Source: CAVXFS01 sp963761115 (GTDB lineage: Bacteria > Pseudomonadota > Gammaproteobacteria > Burkholderiales > Gallionellaceae). From it: a stretch of 64,000 nt of DNA. Shown piece after piece: positions 16,046-25,819 of this stretch; the stretch's first letter is position 1; each line of letters opens with the position of its first letter. The notes below the pieces were generated by a model. The model made no database searches. It saw only the letters and a program-made list of their open reading frames with translations, and had not been told where the DNA came from. The DNA is taken from assembly GCA_963761115.1 (NCBI GenBank), contig CAVXFS010000004.1, forward strand, positions 124,001 through 188,000. Reading direction: 5' to 3'. Position numbers and translations under genes: made by a program.

Positions 16046-18031
16046 ATGATTCCTGAGATCGGACATTTCGCTTTAATTCTTGCGCTTGCCATGGCGTTGC
16101 TGCAGGGAATATTGCCAATAGCAGGTGCTGTGCGTGGCAATTCGATGCTGATGGGGCTGGCTCGTCCCGCCGCATCAGGCCAATTCTTTTTTGTGGCGAT
16201 CGCTTTCGGATGCCTGGCGCAGGCATTTTTGACCAATGATTTTTCCGTACTCTATGTAGCCGAACATTCCAATTCGCAGCTTCCTTTGCATTATCGGTTC
16301 GCCGCTATATGGGGAGGGCACGAAGGCTCCCTGCTGTTATGGGCTTTCATCCTGACTATCTGGACGGTGGCGGTGACGCTGTTCAGCCGGCATCTTCCCG
16401 ATGAGATGGTGGCGCGCGTGATTGGTGTGATGGGGTTGGTTTCGGTTGGGTTCCTGCTGTTCATGCTGTTTACTTCCAATCCTTTCGAACGGCTGATTCC
16501 CGCAGCGCTGGACGGACGTGACCTGACGCCACTGTTGCAGGATCCCGGTCTGGTGATTCATCCCCCGATGTTGTATATGGGTTATGTCGGTACCTCAGTC
16601 GCTTTTGCTTTTGCCATCGCAGCCTTGATGGGCGGGAAACTGGATGCGACCTGGGCGCGCTGGTCGCGCCCGTGGACCACGGTGGCGTGGATGTTCCTGA
16701 CCCTAGGCATCATGCTGGGCAGCTGGTGGTCGTATTATGAATTGGGCTGGGGCGGGTGGTGGTTCTGGGACCCGGTGGAAAACGCCTCATTCATGCCGTG
16801 GCTGGTTACTACCGCGCTGATTCATTCCCTGGCGGTAACGGAAAAACGCGATGCATTCAAGAACTGGACGGTGCTCCTGGCTATCATCGCGTTTTCCTTG
16901 AGTTTGCTGGGGACATTCCTGGTGCGCTCGGGCGTGTTGACCTCGGTGCACGCGTTTGCAGTCGATCCAAAACGGGGTGTCTTCATACTGACTTTCCTCG
17001 CAACGGTTATCGGCAGCTCCCTGACCCTGTTTGCCTGGCGTGCGCCCAAGGTCGGTTTGGGTGGCGGATTTGCCCTGGTTTCGCGTGAATCCATGCTGTT
17101 GCTGAATAACGTTCTGCTGACCGTGGCAGCCGCTTCGGTGTTCCTGGGGACGATGTATCCATTGTTCATGGATGCCCTGGGATTCGGCAAGATATCCGTA
17201 GGCCCTCCCTATTTTGACTCGGTATTCGCCCCCATCATGGCGGGGGCGGCATTTTTAATGGGGGCCGGCCCGTTCGCGCGCTGGAAGCAGGCGGAACTTC
17301 TGGTGGTGGCAAGGCAACTGGCAGCATGGTTTGGCGCAAGCATTGTCCTGGCTGTGCTGGTCATGTTTGCCATGGATCATTGGTCTGCGCCGATTGTCGC
17401 TGGCTGTGCGCTCGGTTTCTGGTCGCTGCTGGCTACGCTGGCGTATCTGCTCGAACGAGTCAGGGATAAGGGTGTGACCGGAACCAGATACAGTTTCCGG
17501 GGTCTATCTCGTTCTTCCTACGGAATGTTGCTGGCGCATGCGGGCATCGGCATATTCATCCTTGGAGTGACATTTACCAAGGGGTATGAAGCAACGAGCG
17601 AGGTTCGCATGAAGACTGGCGACACGGCCTCGGTCGGCAGTTATGTATTTCAGCTCAAGGGTACTCAGGAATTGACCGGGCCGAATTACAAGGCAATGAG
17701 CGCCACGTTGGACGTTACAAAAAATGGTGCGCATGTGACTACACTCTACCCGGAAAAAAGGGTTTATACCGTGCAAACAATGCCGATGACCGAAGCCGCC
17801 ATAAATACAGGACTGTTCCGCGATCTTTATGTTGCGATGGGTGAGGTATTGGGAAAAGATGATCTGGTAGTGCGCATTCAGGTCAAACCAATGGTCGATT
17901 GGATATGGTTCGGCTGCCTGATGATGGCCATGGGCGGTATGCTGGCCGTGAGCGATCGACGCTATCGGCTTCCGGCGAAAAGTCGGCGGCCTGCATCCAT
18001 CATCGCCTCATCAGCACCAGTATCAAACTAG
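16046..18031 (+). CDS. ccmF: Cytochrome c maturation haem lyase subunit CcmF
   Basis: Large polytopic inner-membrane protein of System I that, with CcmH, transfers haem from holo-CcmE to apocytochrome. It has 661 residues and about fifteen membrane helices. The haem-handling WWD motif WGGWWFWDPVENASFMPWL lies at about 235-253, with flanking conserved histidines. A good ribosome-binding site precedes the ATG. It starts a ccmF-ccmH-ccmI-tlpA unit; ccmABCDE are not in this window. Confidence 0.96.
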   Translation: MIPEIGHFALILALAMALLQGILPIAGAVRGNSMLMGLARPAASGQFFFVAIAFGCLAQAFLTNDFSVLYVAEHSNSQLPLHYRFAAIWGGHEGSLLLWAFILTIWTVAVTLFSRHLPDEMVARVIGVMGLVSVGFLLFMLFTSNPFERLIPAALDGRDLTPLLQDPGLVIHPPMLYMGYVGTSVAFAFAIAALMGGKLDATWARWSRPWTTVAWMFLTLGIMLGSWWSYYELGWGGWWFWDPVENASFMPWLVTTALIHSLAVTEKRDAFKNWTVLLAIIAFSLSLLGTFLVRSGVLTSVHAFAVDPKRGVFILTFLATVIGSSLTLFAWRAPKVGLGGGFALVSRESMLLLNNVLLTVAAASVFLGTMYPLFMDALGFGKISVGPPYFDSVFAPIMAGAAFLMGAGPFARWKQAELLVVARQLAAWFGASIVLAVLVMFAMDHWSAPIVAGCALGFWSLLATLAYLLERVRDKGVTGTRYSFRGLSRSSYGMLLAHAGIGIFILGVTFTKGYEATSEVRMKTGDTASVGSYVFQLKGTQELTGPNYKAMSATLDVTKNGAHVTTLYPEKRVYTVQTMPMTEAAINTGLFRDLYVAMGEVLGKDDLVVRIQVKPMVDWIWFGCLMMAMGGMLAVSDRRYRLPAKSRRPASIIASSAPVSN

Positions 18032-18066
18032 AAGGCTATTTTCAAACTGATGTTTAAGGATCGATA

Positions 18067-18540
18067 GTGTTTGAAAGACTGCTCACGCTGTTCCTGCTCG
18101 CTTTAGTTTTGATTCCGGCATATGGAAATGAGGCAAAACCAGTTGAGGAAGATGTTGCCCTGGAGAAGCGCGTCATGACTGTCGCCTCTGAATTGCGCTG
18201 CCTGGTTTGCCAGAACCAGACCATAGCCGATTCCCGGGCTCCGCTGGCGATAGATTTGAGGAATCAGGTTCGTGACATGTTAAGGCAGGGAAAGACAAGA
18301 GACGAGATCGTCGATTACATGGTCAAGCGTTATGGAGAGTTTGTGCTTTACCGTCCCAGGATCGAGTCAAGGACATGGATACTTTGGTTCGGGCCGCTGG
18401 TATTGCTGTTATTGGCTTTAGCCGTACTTGTATTCAAGCTGCGCCAGCGTCATCTGGCTATGCAGCAGGAAGTATTACTGAGCTCCAGTGAGCACGAGCA
18501 GGCTGCGCTGCTGCTTTCCGAACCTGACAAGGGGACTTAA
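18067..18540 (+). CDS. ccmH: Cytochrome c maturation protein CcmH
   Basis: Membrane-anchored periplasmic thiol protein that reduces or presents the CXXCH cysteines of apocytochromes. The 157 residues have a signal peptide, the redox motif LRCLVCQNQ, the conserved helix LAIDLRNQVRDMLRQGKTRDEIVDYMVKRYGEFVLYRP and one C-terminal membrane helix (about 101-122). Start is GTG. It is the short CcmH form, with the TPR part encoded separately by the next gene. Confidence 0.95.
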   Translation: MFERLLTLFLLALVLIPAYGNEAKPVEEDVALEKRVMTVASELRCLVCQNQTIADSRAPLAIDLRNQVRDMLRQGKTRDEIVDYMVKRYGEFVLYRPRIESRTWILWFGPLVLLLLALAVLVFKLRQRHLAMQQEVLLSSSEHEQAALLLSEPDKGT

Positions 18541-18541
18541 C

Positions 18542-19771
18542 GTGACAATGTTTTGGGTTGTGGCCGGATTGCTGACTCTCGGCGCGCTGATGTTCATAGC
18601 CATACCTCTGTTCCGGGAGAACAGGAAGCAAGTCTCGGCCAACCGTTCCGAGGTCAACCTGGACATTTATCGTGACCAGATGCGCGAACTGGAGGCGGAC
18701 CTTGCGGCAAATACGCTGAGCGAGGCACAGTACCAGAAAGCCAGAAATGAACTGGAAAGAAAAGTGCTTGATATTAAATTCAATGAGGAGGGTAGGCTTG
18801 CAGCGCCTTCCAGTGGGCGATGGATAATTGTTGCTGCCATTGTCGCAGTGCCCTTGCTGGCCATATCAATCTATCTGTTATTGGGTAAGCCGGATGGGCT
18901 GGATGCGCAGAACAAACCTGTCGGCCCGGATGTGACACAGGCGAAAATCGAGGCGATGGTGGCCACGTTGGCGCAGAAACTAAAGGATAAACCGGATGAT
19001 GCCCAGGGTTGGGAAATGCTCGGCCGATCCTATGCCACGCTGCGTCGCTTTGGGGATTCCAAAGACGCCTATGCGCGTGCCGCAGCACTGGAACCGGATA
19101 ATGTCCAGTTGTTGATCAGCTATGCGGATGTAATGGCCATGACCAATGGACGCAATGTTGTGGGAATGCCGGAAAAGCTGGTTCTACATGCGCTGGAAAT
19201 TGAACCAAATAATATCAAGGCGCTTGCGCTGGCCGCCACGGCGGCTTTTCAACGCAAGGATTACGGCCGGGCAATCGAGTTATGGGAAAATATACTTAAG
19301 CTGGCCCCACCGGATTCGGACGTAGTGCGTGCTGTAAATGCCAATCTAAGTCAGGTGCGTGGATTGGCAGGAGTGCCGTTGGCCACATTACCCAACATTA
19401 CAGGACAGGATGCGCCTAAAAGTGCCGGAAGAACCGTGAGCGGGACGGTGAGTATCGATGAAGCTCTTAAAGCACTGGCTGCAAAGACTGATACGGTTTT
19501 TATCTTTGCCCGGGATGCCGACGCGCAACGGCCGCCATTGGCAATGATGCGCAAGACGGTCGGCGATTTGCCGTTGAATTTCGTGATGGATGACTCCCTT
19601 TCAATTATTCCGAATTTCAAATTGTCCTCTGCCGCCAATGTCATAATCGGAGCACGCATATCAAAATCCGGGAATGCCGCACCGCAACCCGGGGATTTGC
19701 AGGGGACTTCTTTGCCGGTGAAAATTGGCGAAAAGAATGTCAGGGTAATCATCAACTCTGAAGTCAAGTAG
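18542..19771 (+). CDS. ccmI: Cytochrome c maturation protein CcmI (TPR)
   Basis: Apocytochrome chaperone of System I. It has two N-terminal membrane helices separated by a cytoplasmic loop, TPR repeats (for example DAQGWEMLGRSYATLRRFGDSKDAYARAAALEPD) and a C-terminal beta domain of about 110 residues seen in long CcmI/CcmH proteins. The GTG at 18542 has GGGGA six bases upstream; an ATG two codons later is an alternative. The longer open frame upstream lies inside ccmH. Confidence 0.9.
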   Translation: MTMFWVVAGLLTLGALMFIAIPLFRENRKQVSANRSEVNLDIYRDQMRELEADLAANTLSEAQYQKARNELERKVLDIKFNEEGRLAAPSSGRWIIVAAIVAVPLLAISIYLLLGKPDGLDAQNKPVGPDVTQAKIEAMVATLAQKLKDKPDDAQGWEMLGRSYATLRRFGDSKDAYARAAALEPDNVQLLISYADVMAMTNGRNVVGMPEKLVLHALEIEPNNIKALALAATAAFQRKDYGRAIELWENILKLAPPDSDVVRAVNANLSQVRGLAGVPLATLPNITGQDAPKSAGRTVSGTVSIDEALKALAAKTDTVFIFARDADAQRPPLAMMRKTVGDLPLNFVMDDSLSIIPNFKLSSAANVIIGARISKSGNAAPQPGDLQGTSLPVKIGEKNVRVIINSEVK

Positions 19772-19817
19772 CTCGTGCAATGTCAATATATTGCAACTAT
19801 CATTTTCGAGCGGAACG

Positions 19818-20366
19818 ATGACTGTAGATGTAAGCAGGCGAAAGCTATTGCAGATGTTCGGAATGGGTGCGCTTGCCGGTTTGCTGGTTGCCTGTTCGAG
19901 TAAATCCCCGCTGAAATTCAGGCAAGGCGATAGATTGCCGGACATTGAGCTTTTTACCATGGATGGGGGAGTCGTTTCACTCTCGACATTTTCCGGTGCA
20001 GCACTTGTATTGAATTTTTGGGCAAGCTGGTGTGAGCCCTGTCGACGAGAGATGCCAAGTCTGCAGAAGTTGAGCGGGCTCTTTGCCCCTAAAGAATTGA
20101 TGGTCGTCGGGGTTACGGTTGACAGCGATCTCAACCTGGCTCGTGAATTCATCTTGCAACATGGCCTGGCGTTTCAGATGCTGTCGGACAAGGACATGAA
20201 AGTGGCAAATGAAATTCTTGGGATACCAGGTTTCCCCATGACATATCTTCTTACCAGGGATCGCACCATTTCCCGTATCGTTGTGGGCGAAAGGAATTGG
20301 GTGGAGCCCAAATCAATTGAGGAAATCGAAAGTTTGCTGGGAGTGCAAAGAATTCAGGCGGCATGA
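19818..20366 (+). CDS. TlpA/CcmG-like thioredoxin lipoprotein
   Basis: Thioredoxin-fold protein of 182 residues. The signal peptide ends in a lipobox-like LLVAC, suggesting a periplasm-facing lipoprotein. The redox centre is FWASWCEPCRREMPSL, and the cis-Pro loop is IPGFPMTYLL. Its position behind ccmFHI suggests it fills the CcmG role of delivering reductant to CcmH. The ATG giving MTVDVSRRKLL is preferred, since it places basic residues directly before the hydrophobic core. Confidence 0.88.
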   Translation: MTVDVSRRKLLQMFGMGALAGLLVACSSKSPLKFRQGDRLPDIELFTMDGGVVSLSTFSGAALVLNFWASWCEPCRREMPSLQKLSGLFAPKELMVVGVTVDSDLNLAREFILQHGLAFQMLSDKDMKVANEILGIPGFPMTYLLTRDRTISRIVVGERNWVEPKSIEEIESLLGVQRIQAA

Positions 20367-20381
20367 AATTGTTTCATATGG

Positions 20382-21998
20382 ATGATAACTGCGATTAATA
20401 GCATGAGTGCAACTTATAACGAGCCAATAAACATTGTCCCGCAGAGCGAACTGGCTGTAATGGATGAACCTGCACGGGCATATTCAGCCGGGGGAAAGCA
20501 GCCAGCCTTGATAAACAGGATGACTCTGCGGACCAAGGGTATATGGGTGATGGTCATATTTTTGGCCTATACCCTGACAGCAGGTTTTATCATGAGCAGG
20601 GAGCGAAATGACCTGTATTTGAATCTGCAGCAAATAGAGATGATTCATGTGGACGAGGAGCGCCAGTTGGGACTGAATATGCTGGTGACGCGTGCAATCT
20701 TGATAGCCAATGAGAATTTTTTCTCCGGTTCATTGGATACTCCGGTTGGACTGAATACTGCGGTTCGCAGTGTTGCGGTTCAGGTAGAAGCCGTGCTTGA
20801 CAGCTTGACCCAGATGGCACAGTCCTACCCGCTACTTACCGACGACGTTGTTGCGCTCAGGGAAAACTTGCATGATTTGAACACCCAGTCGCCAAGCCGA
20901 GCCAATATTTCCGATGTGCGCAATAACTTGCACAAGCTCGTACTCGGCCTGGATCAGGTAACTATTTTGATGCAGAGCCAAAAGGAAGCATTGATTGGCA
21001 GATATCATCGGACATTTGACCAGCTATCCGTCGTATGGTCGGTCACTGCTGCAATCGGCGTAGTATTCCTGGGTGGTATTATCATGTTTTTTGTGTCCAG
21101 ACTGTCCTGGGATATCAGGCGGGTGCAGGATCGTGCGCTGGCAATTGTTGAAGGATATCGCGGCAAGCCATTGGCCGTTTCTCGCTTCGATGAAATTGGT
21201 TCATTGATGGAAGCGGTTAACAGAATGCAACTCGAGTTGCGCGAACATGAGATGCAAATGGAGTTGATCAGGCAGCAACGTTTTCACAAGGAGAAAATGG
21301 CTGCAGTTGGCTCGCTGGCTTCAGTTGTGGCACATGAAATAAACAATCCGCTTTCAGCAATTGTGGGAGCGGCTCAATCAATGGCGCAACTTGGGGCTGC
21401 AAATTCGACAGGGAATAGTGAATATATCCAGCAGGCTGAAGTTATTCTGGCTCAAGCCAAGAGGGTAATGAATATCACGCGCCAGATTTCAGAATATTCG
21501 ATGCCACAGTCTGCGGAACCTGAATTGCTTGATTTGAATGCACTGATCCGCAGTACGGTCAAATTTATCAGCTTTGACAGGCGGTTCAGTTATATAGACG
21601 TGGTACAGAATCTTGATCCGAACCTGCCTGCGATCCATGCGGTCGGAGACCATATAACCCAGGTGGTAATGAACCTTTTGATTAATTCCGCAGATGCAGC
21701 AGAAGGAAGACTGGATCCAAAGCCGCGGATAACCATTTCTACGAGCAGCAATGACAATGAAGTGGAAATAAAGGTTACCGATAACGGGACCGGAATGGAA
21801 AAGGCCACGATAGACCGGGTATTTGACGAGTATTTCACGACCAAGCCATTGGGTCGGGGTAGTGGCATAGGCATGTCGGTTTCGAAATCCATGGTTGAAT
21901 CTGGTGGTGGCACAATTGCGATTGACTCCGAACTGGGTGTTGGCACAACCGTGACTATTATGCTCCCGGTAATTCAGAGCAAGCCAGGGGGGGCATGA
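20382..21998 (+). CDS. Membrane sensor histidine kinase
   Basis: The 538-residue kinase has two membrane helices (about 54-73 and 216-238) enclosing a periplasmic sensor of about 140 residues with no recognisable domain. A HAMP-like linker follows. The dimerisation helix carries phospho-acceptor His318 in VVAHEINNPLSAI. The ATPase domain shows VVMNLLINSADA (N box), VTDNGTGM (G1) and GRGSGIGMSVSKSMVE (G2). The start could also be the ATG seven codons later. It abuts a sigma-54-type response regulator and is the obvious cognate kinase. The signal is unknown; a position after ccm genes and before cytochromes suggests a redox or respiratory stimulus. Confidence 0.9.
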   Translation: MITAINSMSATYNEPINIVPQSELAVMDEPARAYSAGGKQPALINRMTLRTKGIWVMVIFLAYTLTAGFIMSRERNDLYLNLQQIEMIHVDEERQLGLNMLVTRAILIANENFFSGSLDTPVGLNTAVRSVAVQVEAVLDSLTQMAQSYPLLTDDVVALRENLHDLNTQSPSRANISDVRNNLHKLVLGLDQVTILMQSQKEALIGRYHRTFDQLSVVWSVTAAIGVVFLGGIIMFFVSRLSWDIRRVQDRALAIVEGYRGKPLAVSRFDEIGSLMEAVNRMQLELREHEMQMELIRQQRFHKEKMAAVGSLASVVAHEINNPLSAIVGAAQSMAQLGAANSTGNSEYIQQAEVILAQAKRVMNITRQISEYSMPQSAEPELLDLNALIRSTVKFISFDRRFSYIDVVQNLDPNLPAIHAVGDHITQVVMNLLINSADAAEGRLDPKPRITISTSSNDNEVEIKVTDNGTGMEKATIDRVFDEYFTTKPLGRGSGIGMSVSKSMVESGGGTIAIDSELGVGTTVTIMLPVIQSKPGGA

Positions 21999-21999
21999 G

Positions 22000-23361
22000 A
22001 TGCATGTGCTGGTTATTGACGATGAAGTCGCTCTCAGACAGATACTTGCATCGCTGGTCAGTCGGGCGGGTTATTCAGTAGATACTGCAGCCACAGCTGC
22101 CGAGGCAACTGCCAAACTTGTTCGAGGCGATGTGGATGTCGCGTTGTGCGACGTAAGGCTGCCGGATGGGGATGGGATTGAGCTTTTGCGAGGCTTCAAG
22201 GCGCCGGGAGCGGGAATAGAGACGCAATTCATCATGGTGACTGCATTTGCTTCCATGGAGACGGCCGTCGAAGCTTTGCGGGCCGGTGCCGCCGATTATA
22301 TTGTGAAGCCGGTGCATAACGAGGATTTGCTGCACAGGTTATCTCAAATCGAAGCGATATCAGGTTTGCGTGCTGAAAATAAGGCCTTGCGCAGCCTGGT
22401 TTCAGGCAAGCGCGGACTTTACCGATTTACTTCCCCATGCATGCAGCAGATCGACAGAATGGCCATCAAGGTAGCCGTTACTAATAGTAATGTCCTGATT
22501 ACCGGCGAAAGTGGAACGGGGAAAGGGGTGCTGGCTCGATCTATTCACGAATCAAGTCTGAGAGCAGATTTTCCGTTTATCCCGGTGAACTGCGCCGCAA
22601 TCCCTGAAAACCTGCTGGAAAGCGAATTCTTTGGTCATACCAAGGGGGCATTTACCGGGGCGGACAAGGCGCGCAAGGGACTATTTACTGAAGCGGATCG
22701 CGGTACAATTTTTCTCGATGAGATCGGTGAATTGCCACTGCATCTCCAGACTAAATTGCTTCACGTTATCGAAGACAAACAAGTACGCTCGCTTGGCAGT
22801 GAGCAGATGCGGAATATAGATGTGCGCATTATCGCAGCCACCAACCGAAATCTGGAAGAAATGGTGAAAGAGGGCAAGTTCCGTGAGGATCTTTTTTTCA
22901 GGTTGAGCATGTTCCGTATATCCCTGCCGCCATTGCGCGAGAGACATGATGACATAAGTGGATTGATCAGGCATATCCTGGATAATATCGCCAGCGCGGC
23001 TTCCGGAGTGAGGCTGGAAATCGACCAGGATGCAGAAGAGTTGCTGCAGTCGTATGGCTGGCCCGGTAATGTGAGGCAGCTGGAAAATGTGATAAATCGT
23101 GCGTATATTCTGGCTGATGGCGGCAGAATTACATTGGTTGACTTGTCGCCAGAAATTTCACAGAGTACCCTTGTTGATGAAGGGGCATCTCCATTTTCTT
23201 CCAATAGCGGCGACTTGCGAGAACAACTGAGGCAAGCTGAGTCCGAGATAATCTCCAGAGTTCTTAGAGAGACGGGAGGGGATCGCAAAATAGCCGCACA
23301 AAGGCTGGGAATAGGACTTTCCAGTCTCTATCGCAAACTTGAAGAATTAGGGGTTGGGTGA
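22000..23361 (+). CDS. NtrC-family sigma-54-dependent response regulator
   Basis: The 453-residue regulator has a receiver domain with acidic pocket D7-D8 and phospho-acceptor Asp51 (CDVRLPDGDG). The AAA+ activator domain shows Walker A GESGTGKG, the sigma-54 contact loop GAFTGA in FFGHTKGAFTGADKARKG, Walker B TIFLDEIGEL and the arginine-finger region. A Fis-type helix-turn-helix ends the protein (GGDRKIAAQRLGIGLSSLYRKLEELG). It starts one base after the kinase stop. The only good sigma-54 promoter I found in an appropriate place is upstream of the tetrahaem cytochrome gene 23 kb away, a possible target. Confidence 0.93.
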   Translation: MHVLVIDDEVALRQILASLVSRAGYSVDTAATAAEATAKLVRGDVDVALCDVRLPDGDGIELLRGFKAPGAGIETQFIMVTAFASMETAVEALRAGAADYIVKPVHNEDLLHRLSQIEAISGLRAENKALRSLVSGKRGLYRFTSPCMQQIDRMAIKVAVTNSNVLITGESGTGKGVLARSIHESSLRADFPFIPVNCAAIPENLLESEFFGHTKGAFTGADKARKGLFTEADRGTIFLDEIGELPLHLQTKLLHVIEDKQVRSLGSEQMRNIDVRIIAATNRNLEEMVKEGKFREDLFFRLSMFRISLPPLRERHDDISGLIRHILDNIASAASGVRLEIDQDAEELLQSYGWPGNVRQLENVINRAYILADGGRITLVDLSPEISQSTLVDEGASPFSSNSGDLREQLRQAESEIISRVLRETGGDRKIAAQRLGIGLSSLYRKLEELGVG

Positions 23362-23469
23362 TCGACCTCACTACAATGACATGAGTATTTGCATTAAAGG
23401 TATTAAGTTTGTATAACTCAATCCCGATTTTGGATATTGAGCAGTGTTAGGATATGAGGAGGAATTATT

Positions 23470-24231
23470 ATGATGCGAGGATATAAATTTTGGGTGTGCT
23501 TGATGGTTATTCTTGGCTGGTCATCTGTAGCGGTGGGCGCCACTTCTGCTGCTCCAGAAGAAAAGAAACCTTTGACTGTTGAGCAAATGTATAAAATGGA
23601 CTCGGCGGACTTGCTCAGAAGAACCGATGCAACTGCGGAAGAGGATTACCAGGCAGGAAAAATTGCAATGGAGAGAGGGGAAACGGTAGAGGCGCAGGGG
23701 ATGTTCGAGCGTGCTGCCAAGAAGGGGCACACGGGCGCCATGATCAAATATGGAGAGGTATTGGCCCGGGCTGGATTTATGAAGGAGGCGGTTGCCTCAT
23801 ACCGTCAGGCAGCCGAACTTGGTGATCCTGAGGGGGAATTCTTATTGGGTTCAATGTATCTGGACCTGGGAAATTATAACTGGCAAGACCCCGGCGTAAA
23901 AATCGACAGTAAAGAAGCGTTCAAATGGATAAAGATGGCGGCCGAGCAGGATTATGCGCAAGCGATTAATCTAATGGCCTCAGCGTATGCAAGCGGCGGT
24001 TTTGGTCTAACCGATGCAGAGCGGACGAATGAAGAGATACTGAAATGGCTCCATAAATCTGCAGATTTTGGTGATGGTACGGCCATGGATAAGTTGGCTG
24101 ACGCGTATCGGGAAGGAAAGTTTGGGCTGACAGTTGACGAAAAAATGGCGGATGACTGGCATCTTAAAGCAACCAAGGCATACGGCATGAAGGAGCATAA
24201 AAAGACAAAAGCCAGAAAAAAACGCCTCTAG
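23470..24231 (+). CDS. Secreted Sel1-repeat protein
   Basis: The 253-residue protein has a signal peptide (GWSSVAVGA) and four to five Sel1/TPR-like repeats, for example GETVEAQGMFERAAKKGHTGAMIKYGEVLA and SKEAFKWIKMAAEQDYAQAINLMASAYASGG. It ends in a Lys-rich tail. AGGAGG seven bases before the ATG supports the start. Sel1 repeats mediate protein-protein contacts. It leads a cluster with a cytochrome and propeller proteins, so a scaffold role in the periplasm is a reasonable inference, but the function is unknown. Confidence 0.8.
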   Translation: MMRGYKFWVCLMVILGWSSVAVGATSAAPEEKKPLTVEQMYKMDSADLLRRTDATAEEDYQAGKIAMERGETVEAQGMFERAAKKGHTGAMIKYGEVLARAGFMKEAVASYRQAAELGDPEGEFLLGSMYLDLGNYNWQDPGVKIDSKEAFKWIKMAAEQDYAQAINLMASAYASGGFGLTDAERTNEEILKWLHKSADFGDGTAMDKLADAYREGKFGLTVDEKMADDWHLKATKAYGMKEHKKTKARKKRL

Positions 24232-24373
24232 AAATGTCCATGCGATAGCATTATGGAGTGTTGCCATGGAGGCTGATAAGTGTATCAACTTTCGACATGC
24301 TATCGATGGGTTGGGGATTTTTTGGAGCGTTTTCCTGAGGCTTGGCCAACCACACCATTTAAGGAACATGAAC

Positions 24374-24703
24374 ATGAAAATGAATGCAACTAATCGCATT
24401 GCTGCAAGCCTGCTGGCAGCTTGTATTGGAGTCATTTTAACAACCCCGCTGGAAGCATTTGCCGCAGATGTGGTGAAAGGGCAAGCGTTATATATGGCAA
24501 ATTGCTCGAGTTGTCATGGACAGTATGGAATCAGTGATATGAAAGAGGCGCCAAATCTTGCCAGTTTTGACATGGCAGAGAAGTCGGACGAGGAATTGAT
24601 GGATACCATACAATCAGGAAGCGGTTCGATGCCGCCTTATGTCGGAGTATTCAACGATGATGAACTCGATGATTTAATGAGTTTTTTAAGGACTTTACAC
24701 TAA
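24374..24703 (+). CDS. Monohaem cytochrome c (class I)
   Basis: Small secreted electron carrier of 109 residues: signal peptide ending near LEAFA, then GQALYMANCSSCHGQYG with one CXXCH, and a C-terminal distal Met candidate in SGSMPPYVGVF. The motif layout is that of cytochrome c5/c551-type proteins. The ATG with AAGGA eight bases upstream is chosen; the frame is open further 5' but lacks a ribosome-binding site. The stop overlaps the next gene's ATG (TAATG), so the cytochrome and the propeller protein are coupled. Confidence 0.9.
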   Translation: MKMNATNRIAASLLAACIGVILTTPLEAFAADVVKGQALYMANCSSCHGQYGISDMKEAPNLASFDMAEKSDEELMDTIQSGSGSMPPYVGVFNDDELDDLMSFLRTLH

Positions 24704-25779
24704 TGCTCAATGCTATCAAGTCTGCCGCAATTGTCGTGGCAGCAACCTTGCTGTTTTTTACCGATGCTTCAGCAGCCACCTCAAATAATACCAATGAACG
24801 CGTTCTGGACACATTTAATGTCGGCCCTGATGTGTTTGTGCGTGCTTTGAAATATGAAAAATCCAGTAATACTTTGTGGGTAGGGACTTCCACCGGAGTA
24901 ATCGAAGTTGATCTGAATACCAACAAACCCCGAAATATTTTCACCAGAGATCAGGGTTTGGCGAATGAATATGTCTTTGCCATCGGTATAGATTCAAAAG
25001 GATACAAATGGTTTGGCACCAATGCTGGTGGTGCTTCAAGTTACAAGGACGGGAAGTGGAAAACATACTTTCCCATGCATGGACTTGCGGATTACTGGGT
25101 TTATTCCTTTGCCAATGACAAGAAGGGAGACCTCTGGATAGGCACTTGGGCAGGCGCCAGTCATTTTGACCTGAAAACCAAGAAATTTACCAACTATGTA
25201 AGGGAATTGATCAACGAATGGGTGTATGGGATCGATGTGGATGACAAGGGACGCGCCTGGTTTGGGACGGAAGGCGGGGTGTCCATGTTTGACGGGAAAA
25301 CATGGAAGTCATGGTCGCATAAAGACGGTTTGGGCGCGCCCAATGCCAAGGGATTGCCGGCCAGCCCCAATACCGGCCTGGGAACGCGCATGAGGCATAA
25401 TCTTGATGCAAGCGTTGATGGGACCATGAGCTACAATCCAAGTTACGTTCTGGCTCTTGTTGTCGCGAAAGATGGTTCGGTTTGGGCTGGAACATGGGGT
25501 GGTGGTGTGTCCAGGTTTGATGGCAAGTCATGGCGTAATTTTACCGTCAAGGACGGACTCTCCGGAAACATGGTTTACTCGATAGCTCAGGATGCTGACG
25601 GAATACTCTGGTTCGGTACGGATAACGGGGTGACGCGTTACGATGGAAAAACCTGGAGAAAAATAACCAAAGCGGATGGCTTGCTTGACGATGCTGTCTA
25701 TTCAATCGCCCCGGTATCCAATGGGGATGTGTGGGTTGGCACCAGACGCGGTGTAGCCAAGATTGGCATTGGCAATTAA
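24703..25779 (+). CDS. Secreted Reg_prop-type beta-propeller protein
   Basis: The 358-residue protein has a signal peptide (LLFFTDASA) and at least seven blade-like repeats with the two-component-regulator-propeller pattern: SNTLWVGTSTGVIEVD, GYKWFGTNAGGASSY, GDLWIGTWAGASHFD, GRAWFGTEGGVSMFD, GSVWAGTWGGGVSRFD, GILWFGTDNGVTRYD and GDVWVGTRRGVAKIG. Reg_prop blades normally form the sensor half of hybrid kinases; here they stand alone, without membrane or kinase parts. Coupling to a cytochrome c gene suggests a periplasmic partner of electron transfer. No enzyme motif is seen. Confidence 0.85.
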   Translation: MLNAIKSAAIVVAATLLFFTDASAATSNNTNERVLDTFNVGPDVFVRALKYEKSSNTLWVGTSTGVIEVDLNTNKPRNIFTRDQGLANEYVFAIGIDSKGYKWFGTNAGGASSYKDGKWKTYFPMHGLADYWVYSFANDKKGDLWIGTWAGASHFDLKTKKFTNYVRELINEWVYGIDVDDKGRAWFGTEGGVSMFDGKTWKSWSHKDGLGAPNAKGLPASPNTGLGTRMRHNLDASVDGTMSYNPSYVLALVVAKDGSVWAGTWGGGVSRFDGKSWRNFTVKDGLSGNMVYSIAQDADGILWFGTDNGVTRYDGKTWRKITKADGLLDDAVYSIAPVSNGDVWVGTRRGVAKIGIGN

Positions 25780-25819
25780 CGCCATGACTAAAACCTGCGA
25801 ATTAATGATAGGAAGAAAT

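Noticed and set aside
23381..23397. A possible sigma-54 site upstream of the first Sel1 gene
   Set aside because: TGACAT...TTGCA has the wrong spacing (eleven bases) and lacks the GG dinucleotide.
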